From positions 806,001-870,000 of the forward strand of contig NC_048554.1 in the NCBI RefSeq assembly GCF_902806685.2: a stretch of 64,000 nt of DNA. The letters run 5' to 3'. The DNA comes from Maniola hyperantus. Lineage: Eukaryota; Arthropoda; Insecta; Lepidoptera; Nymphalidae. The translations under genes were made by a program, and so were the position numbers. Of this stretch, positions 57,701 through 64,000 are shown in pieces (position 1 is the stretch's first letter; the number at the start of each line of letters is the position of its first letter). The notes under the pieces are model-generated. The model searched no databases. It was not told the origin of the DNA and worked only from the letters and a program-made list of their open reading frames with translations.

Positions 57701-58158
57701 GTATATTCATTTATTATGGACTGAGGCAAGAATGTGGGCATGACAAGGATCCACTTAATACCTGGTACCTAATGTTATTTCCAACAATGTTGTTTAAGTA
57801 AGATGCTAATTGACTAGAAAGGTAATGTTTTTTGTTTAACTTGGCCAAAATCGTACCTCATATTAAAGGGAAAAAAATGCTGATTTGATTTTGATTAAAG
57901 TAATATTTCGTTTTAGGGGATGCGTCTGCCCGTGACATCGACATTGCAATGAAATTGGGTGCTGGATACCCCATGGGTCCTTTGGAACTCGCTGACTATG
58001 TTGGTTTGGACACCACAAAATTCATCCTGGATGGATGGCATAAGAAATATCCACAGGAAACACTTTTCAAGCCTATTCCTATGGTTGATAAATTGGTAGC
58101 GGAAGGAAAACTGGGAGTCAAGACTGGTGAAGGATTTTACAAATATGAGAAGAAATAA
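54772..58158 (+). CDS. HADH: 3-hydroxyacyl-CoA dehydrogenase, mitochondrial, copy B, 5 exons
   Basis: Exons 54772-54885, 55275-55550, 56176-56261, 57135-57349 and 57917-58158 join in phase to 310 codons. The function is as for copy A. Visible: presequence MNQFRVLARNFSSSSAL, Rossmann loop VIGGGLMGSGIAQ, ILASNTSS, catalytic GLHFFNPVPVM, DTPGFVVNRLLVPYIAEA, and a C-terminal domain ADYVGLDTTKFILDGWH that is closer to mammalian HADH than copy A is, so copy B looks like the conserved member. Exon boundaries are at the same codons and phases as in copy A, showing that the pair arose by inverted duplication of a whole gene. Intron 2 carries four degenerate copies of an exon 4 segment; intron 3 carries a 445-bp MITE. 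Confidence 0.96.
55540..55850 (+). repeat. Duplicated exon 2/intron junction bracketing a tRNA-derived SINE-like element
   Basis: The exon 2 end and intron start (TTGATGAGGTAACAATATTT) recur at 55815 as TTGATGAGGTAATAATATTT, continuing ATTAATCTACC in both. Between them is a tRNA-like repeat (55586-55745: GCCTCGATAGCTCAACGG, box B GGTTCAAATCC). Confidence 0.75.
55891..56062 (+). repeat. Minisatellite built from an HADH exon 4 segment
   Basis: Four degenerate units pair CTATGATGGG-like and GCAAGAGTGTGGG-like blocks, matching 57226-57255 of exon 4 (ACTATGATGGATTGGGGCAA, then GAGTGTGGGC). Further single relics occur at 57538-57556 and 57718-57752. They are not in usable frame. Confidence 0.65.
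56441..56885. mobile_element. MITE, ~445 bp, in HADH(+) intron 3
   Basis: Ends GGCAGTGGTCCGAACGCCGG and TCGGCGGTCGGACCACTGCC are inverted repeats with a few mismatches. The interior has many CGCTCG/GCGAC motifs. CAGTG-type ends suggest a hAT- or Harbinger-like origin; class not settled. Confidence 0.7.
56895..57100 (-). mobile_element. LINE 3' fragment next to HADH(+) exon 4
   Basis: On the minus strand the sequence encodes AQDRGVWKSLQETYVQ, a block like the C-terminal end of lepidopteran LINE polyproteins. It ends about 35 bp before the exon 4 acceptor. Confidence 0.5.
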
Positions 58159-58593
58159 GGCTGCTTTTGATCACATGGTTTCAGTCATATAGTTGGAACA
58201 CTTTCTATTGATTTGTGGGCAGCTGCCATCACCATCTTTGTATTTTTAAATCCTACTTCAGACATTTAGGAAAACTGTGGCGTATGGGGCACAAAGCCCA
58301 CTTTCTTGCTCTGCACAAGTACCTACTCTTGCCCAACTTTATGATTGCTAAATTGTTTTGATTATGTTTTTAAGATATTATGCATATTTGGAAATAATGG
58401 AATTTATACTGGTTGCTGTTATTGTTATTTGTATTGCATAAGTGTAAACCTATTTTCTGATACTCATATTAAAGTATTTATATTTTTAACTGGTTGTTTC
58501 TGTTTCCTTTCAATTAAATCTATTTTGGGCTTAAAGTTGGCTATCAAAACAGAAAGAAACATCACGATCGAACAACAAGATCACAGAAAGTGA

Positions 58594-58917
58594 TCAACAC
58601 ACCGCTTAAACTACTGGCCGTATCGGACTGAGATTTTGCACGCAGATAGCTATTATGACTGCGGCCGAAGTCGCGAGCGTAAGCTAGTTAATATATAAAA
58701 GGAAAAGGTGACTAACTGATCTATCAACGCACAGCTATTGGCCGGATCGGGCTGAGATTTTTTTAAAATTTTTTTTTTGGCATGCAGATAGCTATTATGA
58801 CGATAGAACTTAGAAGGCATCGGCTAAGAAAGGATTATTGAAAATTCAACACCTAAGGGGGTGAAATAGGGGTTTGAAAGTGTAGACTACGCGGACGAAG
58901 TCGCGAGCATAAGCTAG
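58594..58917 (+). mobile_element. Two Helitron-like copies head to tail (first truncated)
   Basis: 58594-58687 is a shortened copy ending GCGAGCGTAAGCTAG; 58688-58917 follows with TATATAAAAGGAAAAGGTGA and ends GCGAGCATAAGCTAG. They lie between HADH(+) and TAF9. Confidence 0.7.
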
Positions 58918-59027
58918 TGAGAAATAAGATGATACTATAGAGATACAAATACAAATATTTACAAATAATATTTAATTAAATGGCCCTTAAAAGATAATTT
59001 CACACTTAAATAATACAAAGTTAAAAT

Positions 59028-60999
59028 CTACATGTCGTAATCATCGTCCTCGCGTTTCCGCTTCTGTGACACATCATCGATCTCCATCTTGACAGGCAGA
59101 GCAGAGGAGGGGCCAGCTGTCACCCTCACCGCAGGTTTGGCCACCACCTGGAACAAAAATATTTCGGAAATTATTTAAAAGAGACTTGCCACAAAAACCT
59201 ATGATTTATTATATTGCTCCTACCGGGTAGTACAAATGCAGACATGGAATGATACGATTCGTGATACCACAAATTATTTATTTGCTGAATCTCTGGTATT
59301 ACCAGAGATTTCGCAAAAGTCCGAACCAACACAAAAAACTGGCCAAGTGCGAGTCAGGCTCACGCACCGAGGGTTCTGTAGTACAGTCGTATTTTTTCAA
59401 CATTTAGCACAATAAATACAGATGGACAGACAGATAGACAGACAACTTTAACTTTTCTGAGTTATGTTCATTTTAAGTAATTAAATATCACTTACGGTGA
59501 AGGAGAACGTCGTGAGGAAACCTGCATGAGAGTTCTCCGTAATGTTCTCAAAGGTGTTTGACGTCTACCAATCTGCACATGGCCAGTGTGTAGTGAGCCG
59601 GCGATGGGCTGATCATAATGATGACTGTTGTCAAAGGTGTCTTCTTCTTTCTTCTTTTCTTGTCTATGGCTCTATGTACTGCGGTTTTTCAATGGTGTCT
59701 GAAATCTGCCAATGTGCACTGGCAGCTAGCCAGTGCACATTGGCAGATTTGACATTGACATTATGACCTTAACCTTTTGATTCTGAAAAAAAGACCCCAC
59801 TACTAAGCACAAGTTTAGTAGTGGGGCAGCGAGGTTTGAGTTGATGATGATGAAACAGTCTTACCTTAGTACTAGATGTGAACTTGAGCACTGGTTTAGG
59901 GACAACAGTGGGCTTGGCCGTCACATTGACGATGGCTCCTGGAGGTCTCTTCACCACCACATTCTGGTTGATCGGTGGTTTGGAGGTGATAGTTTTGATG
60001 GTGGGAGTGGCGGGGATAGTTTTTGGCACCACTTTCTTTGTGGCCGGTTTCAAACGGTAGTTGCATGATGACAAACAGTAACTGAAATACAATTTTAGCC
60101 ATATCAATCATACATCAGTATGCATATAGACAGACACACTATCGCATTTATAATAACTGATATATAAGTGCAAGTGTGTGTTACCTTTATCTTTAGTGTG
60201 TGTTACCTTTCATGGCTCAGCCTTTTAACCAATTTTGATGAATTTTGGTACAGATAGATGACATTCTATAATACATAATTAATAGACATAGGTTTCTCTT
60301 TATCCCGAAAATCAAAGAGTTCCTACAGAATATTTCAAACCTTGTTTCAAATTAACAACCAACCTACATATTTTGATGTTAAGTGCTCTGGACAATTTTA
60401 CAGGCTGCAGGCTTTTAAAGGGAGAGGTTGCTATTTCACCTGAAACTCTTAGTTATGGGGATTTATAATAAGTACGAAAATCAAGTCTGCTATTAGTAAT
60501 AATAAAATTGGACCTATAACTTTTTCCTTACCCATTGAAAATCACAGAATTTCCAATTGGACTAAGTTGTTAAAGAATAAGTAATTTTAGTTTATTCATA
60601 AAAAATAGTATTCATGCTTTTATAAACTTACCGATCTGGTGGCAGCCTTAACCCGCAGTGTGGCTTAATCAAAGGCAATGGAGTAACATTTTTCACTCTA
60701 GCTACCTCTAGAAGCACTTCTCTAGGCGGCGGATTGGTAAATGACTTGTCTACTTGGACTTGAACTGCTAATCTCACATCGTCTAAATCAATAGCTTTCT
60801 TCTTCGAATGGTTAGCGAAGACCCGCGCGTCGTCCAATATTGAGGTCACATATCGGTACGTGAACTCTAGCAGCTGATTCACGACTCTAGGCTCGTAGTC
60901 AGTGATGCCCACTTCTTTCATAATCGACATGATAACTTGTGCATCTTTTGGAACATGTTTGGTTTGTGTATTGGCTTTTCCTTTGTCCTTTTCGGACAT
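59028..60999 (-). CDS. TAF9: Transcription initiation factor TFIID subunit 9, 3 exons
   Basis: Exons 60999-60632, 60081-59865 and 59147-59028 join in phase to 234 codons. TAF9 (Drosophila e(y)1) pairs through its histone fold with TAF6 in TFIID and also sits in SAGA-type complexes. The histone fold is in exon 1: KDAQVIMSIMKEVGITDYEP, RVVNQLLEFTYRYVTSILDD, KKKAIDLDDVRLAVQ, then the invariant NPPPREVLLEVARVKN and PLPLIKPHCGLRLPPDR ending the exon. Exon 2 opens with YCLSSCNYRLK, the conserved end of the TAF9 core, followed by a Val/Pro/Lys-rich linker; exon 3 is an acidic tail ending DDDYDM. The start is the only plausible Met (MSEKDKGK). The assignment is certain. Confidence 0.97.
59445..59625 (+). 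mobile_element. SINE body fragment in TAF9 intron 2
   Basis: Carries GTGAAGGAGAACGTCGTGAG, GAGAGTTCTCCGTAATGTTC and AGTGAGCCGGCGATGGGC, the body of the tRNA-derived SINE family. The tRNA-like head is missing. Confidence 0.7.
59702..59750. repeat. Perfect 22-bp inverted repeat, 5-bp loop, in TAF9 intron 2
   Basis: AAATCTGCCAATGTGCACTG, GC, loop AGCTA, then the exact complement. The arm matches part of the SINE tail (CAATCTGCACATGGCC) just upstream, so it may be a fold-back of SINE sequence. Confidence 0.9.
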
Positions 61000-63900
61000 T
61001 TTTGTTGGTATAATGCTGTGGATATTAGCACTTAAGGTAATATATGTAAGCGAACATTAATTTACGTTTTGAAAGAATGGTTAAAATAATAATTTGTATT
61101 TCCGTGTTTTTTCAAATTTTTATTTAAAAATCACAAATCAAAATAGTCAATGATGTGTCACTGTCAATTCAAATCAAATGTCATATTTGTCAAGGTTGGT
61201 GTAGCCATAGATAATAATAATAATGTTATTTATTTCAGGCAAATTGTACCCATATTATTACAGAGGTCAAATATAAAATTAAATTAAAATTTAGATTCTA
61301 AGGTAAAAAATCAATATTTGTTTGGTGTACTATCATATTATTCTGGTGTGTTTAGTGGCGGTATTCGTGAATCGCTCTTTATATCTTCTAAACACCAAAT
61401 AATAGACATTTTTTTCATCACTGGTCTTTCAGTTCTGGATTCTAGGTTTTAAATCGAAAGAATTAAGAAAAAGCTGAACGTACATTATCCTCGACATCGG
61501 ACGTTGCTCAACAACTCTGATATTTTTTACGTGCCCTAGCCCCTAATCAACAATCTAAAATAAATTAGAGTGCGCGGTGAATCAGCGCGTGTGAAGGTTA
61601 ATTTCAAACCAAAAATTCTGTTCTATTTGAGTCTAACTTTGAATTTCTAATCTCTAGATCTCTAAATGTTACATAAAAGGAAAAGCTGGCTGTATATAGG
61701 TCAATGGCTGGCTGACTGACTGATCTATCAACTAACCATCACGGGATGGATCGAGCTGATATTTAGCTTGCAGAAAGCTATTATGACGTAGGCATCCGCT
61801 AAAGATTTTTGAAAATTCAATTCAATTAAAAATAATAAATAATATATACAGGGTGATGCTGTATTAAAAAAAAACACTATATATAATAACCATTTCGATT
61901 TATTCAGTTAAAATATGAAATAACTTACGTGTACAGTAAAAATAAGTTGTTTTTAGATAATCATCGAAGTGTTTAAACCCAAATGTTACCACTAACAGCC
62001 GCTCGGCCTTTCAACATTGCTACTACCTTAAACCTTGTTTTACCAAGTACTAAAATACATTCTAAAGATTACATTATTGTAATTTGCATTAGGTACATTA
62101 ACATATAAATGGACAATTTGGACGTACAGTTGTGAATTCTTTATTTACTACACAGACTGAGTAGAAGATAGACGAAAAACGCAATAAAAAGAATGATTGA
62201 ATTTTGTTGCAACAAATGCCATAATCGTTTATTTCGATAGGCTAAAACATTTCCACTATTGACTAAGATGGTTTTAGCGGAACTACCGCTAAGTCAGCTA
62301 ATTGGTAAGTTTGATGAACTCTATGTAATAATATTATGTCAATCTTGACAGTTTATAAAATTCAACGTTTGTTCGCGAGGATTCCGTCTATCTTTTTCCT
62401 TATGTCTGTGAACTATAGCGATAAACAGATGATCCTAGAATAGCGCATGTTTGCTTCACTTTCGTTCCATTTAGATTATATTATTTTAATATTTACAAAT
62501 CCCTACTTACATTACACGATATTTTTATTAATTGTATATTTTGATCTTTACATATTCCATTTTTTGCAAGTAAGTATCAAATATACAGGGTTCTTAAAGT
62601 CCTGACAAGCTCTGAGCAGTGAATTTACAGAATAATATGTCTTTTCATGTTATCAGTTCAATAGAAAATATTGTAAGCTTGACATGACAACCATCAGACT
62701 CAACATTCATTTCGCATTAGAAATTGAGCTCAAAATGGCGGATGAGTAGTTTTCCTTTCCCCATCAGAATCCATTAAATTCTTACACTAAAAACCGCCAA
62801 AGTCTAGGCTCGAAAAGTCGAAATAATTAAATATAAAAATTATATATTAAATAATCATAAAATATATAAATTCATTGCTTAAAGTATTCAGGTATTTTTT
62901 TAATATCAGCCTGTATATTATTTTGTATATTTCCTTCACATATCCTTTGGGTCATTTAACAGATAAAGATGACATAGAAAACAGAATATATTAATTTATT
63001 ATCCTACATATTTTATTCTTACTTTATACATTTCCTTCTTGCAAAGCGCGCCATAGATTTATTATTTTAAGGTGCATTTACACATTCGCAAGAGGACGCG
63101 ACAAGAGACGAAGTTGTTTCCTACCTCGTTTCTCAATCGAGTAGTACCTACCGAGATTATGCACTATATAGGTATCGATGACTTGAACGGCAAGTGGCAA
63201 TCCGGCACGCGCTGACGAATATGTAAATATACGGTTAAATATCGCTGAAAAATAAATCTATGGCCATCTTTATCAGCTATCTGAGACCAAAGGAAATACC
63301 TAGTGTATTACCTCGCCCAAATAAATACTAAGATGATGCCACACATCACATACAAATTATATCGCCAAATCATCCTATTATCATTTAGATGGGGTTTTAT
63401 GAAAATATATTTTGATATCAGGGCCCGCCAGTAAAATATTATTTCTGTCAAATCTGAAACTTCTTAAAACTTACCTAAAGCCAAAGCAGACATGTAAATT
63501 TTTTGTCTTGCGATTTGTCTACAGCTAGGGTTATCGATTGGGGATTTTCAGGACGCCTATGGCCAATCGTTCCATACAAGGATTCATAATCTATACAAGG
63601 ATTCGCAGTGTCAATTAAAAATTAGCATGATTTCTTTGGCTCGTACAGCTCTTAAATAGCAAGCCGTTCCCTACGATATTATGGAACAAAAGTAAAGTAA
63701 CATTTCTAAAAAAACAGCGGCAGATTATTCAAGCGAGTTTTTGTTTTTGATATAGAAAATTAACCTAGATCTATCGAAACGTCTTTGATATGTTTGATTT
63801 GCAAAATAAAGTTAATAGCGTCTACAGACATGCCAACTTGCTAAGTTCCAACTCGAAGCCGGCTTTTTTGGCACGTCTCTAGGTGGCTTAAGATGGCAAC

Positions 63901-64000
63901 TTGCTCTGGGAGGGAAATATAGAAGTGTATTTATTGCTTTCGTATAATCATTTATAGTCAATTACAAACTGAAGCTTTTAAGACCACCACAGACTAAACT
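61000..64000. other. Region upstream of TAF9 with no recognised gene
   Basis: AT-rich, with a truncated Helitron-like copy (61675-61822) and two ATACAGGGT motifs (61856, 62586). The TAF9 promoter should lie in the first few hundred bases. No ORF here resembles a known protein. Confidence 0.7.

Overview
The window is eukaryotic nuclear DNA from an insect, most likely a moth or butterfly. Seven multi-exon genes carry GT-AG introns, the protein sequences are insect-like, and the spaces between exons are filled with Helitron-like, SINE, LINE and MITE families of the kind that saturate lepidopteran genomes. The order assignment is an inference; no species is claimed. All exon joins below were built by hand from splice signals, codon phase and family similarity. 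All seven models close in frame: CDK5RAP1 568 aa, PCNP-like 204 aa, RpS26 115 aa, ZFAND4-like 566 aa, IPMK 437 aa, two HADH genes of 306 and 310 aa, and TAF9 234 aa (eight proteins if the HADH pair is counted separately).

Layout. 40-5288 (-): CDK5RAP1, a radical-SAM tRNA methylthiotransferase, head-to-head with 5792-7675 (+), a PCNP-like nuclear protein. 7676-11103: repeats and MITEs. 11104-12373 (-): ribosomal protein S26, head-to-head with 13039-31481 (+), a ZFAND4-like ubiquitin-like/AN1 zinc-finger gene. Inside ZFAND4 lies the most striking object of the window: 36 complete head-to-tail copies of a 212-bp unit (21978-29635). Each unit holds the 3' part of the exon encoding half of the AN1 finger, plus its splice donor and 33 bp of intron. 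31482-39904: AT-rich intergenic DNA with a MITE cluster. 39905-44247 (-): inositol polyphosphate multikinase. 44248-47203: repeats. 47204-53647 (-) and 54772-58158 (+): a divergent pair of mitochondrial 3-hydroxyacyl-CoA dehydrogenase genes; the minus copy has a second, distal, intact version of its last exon. 59028-60999 (-): TAF9. 61000-64000: no gene recognised.

Recurring theme. Mobile elements reach right up to splice sites. A Helitron-like terminus forms the acceptor AG of HADH(-) exon 4, a TIR element ends 15 bp before the last ZFAND4 exon, and other repeats abut CDK5RAP1 donors and an acceptor. Exon fragments have also been re-duplicated into introns in three genes (CDK5RAP1 exon 5, ZFAND4 exon 5, HADH(+) exon 4). 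The genes are ordinary housekeeping genes (tRNA modification, translation, ubiquitin-linked zinc finger, inositol phosphate signalling, fatty-acid oxidation, transcription) and do not form a pathway together. The novelty is structural: exon amplification, exon duplication and transposon-supplied splice signals.
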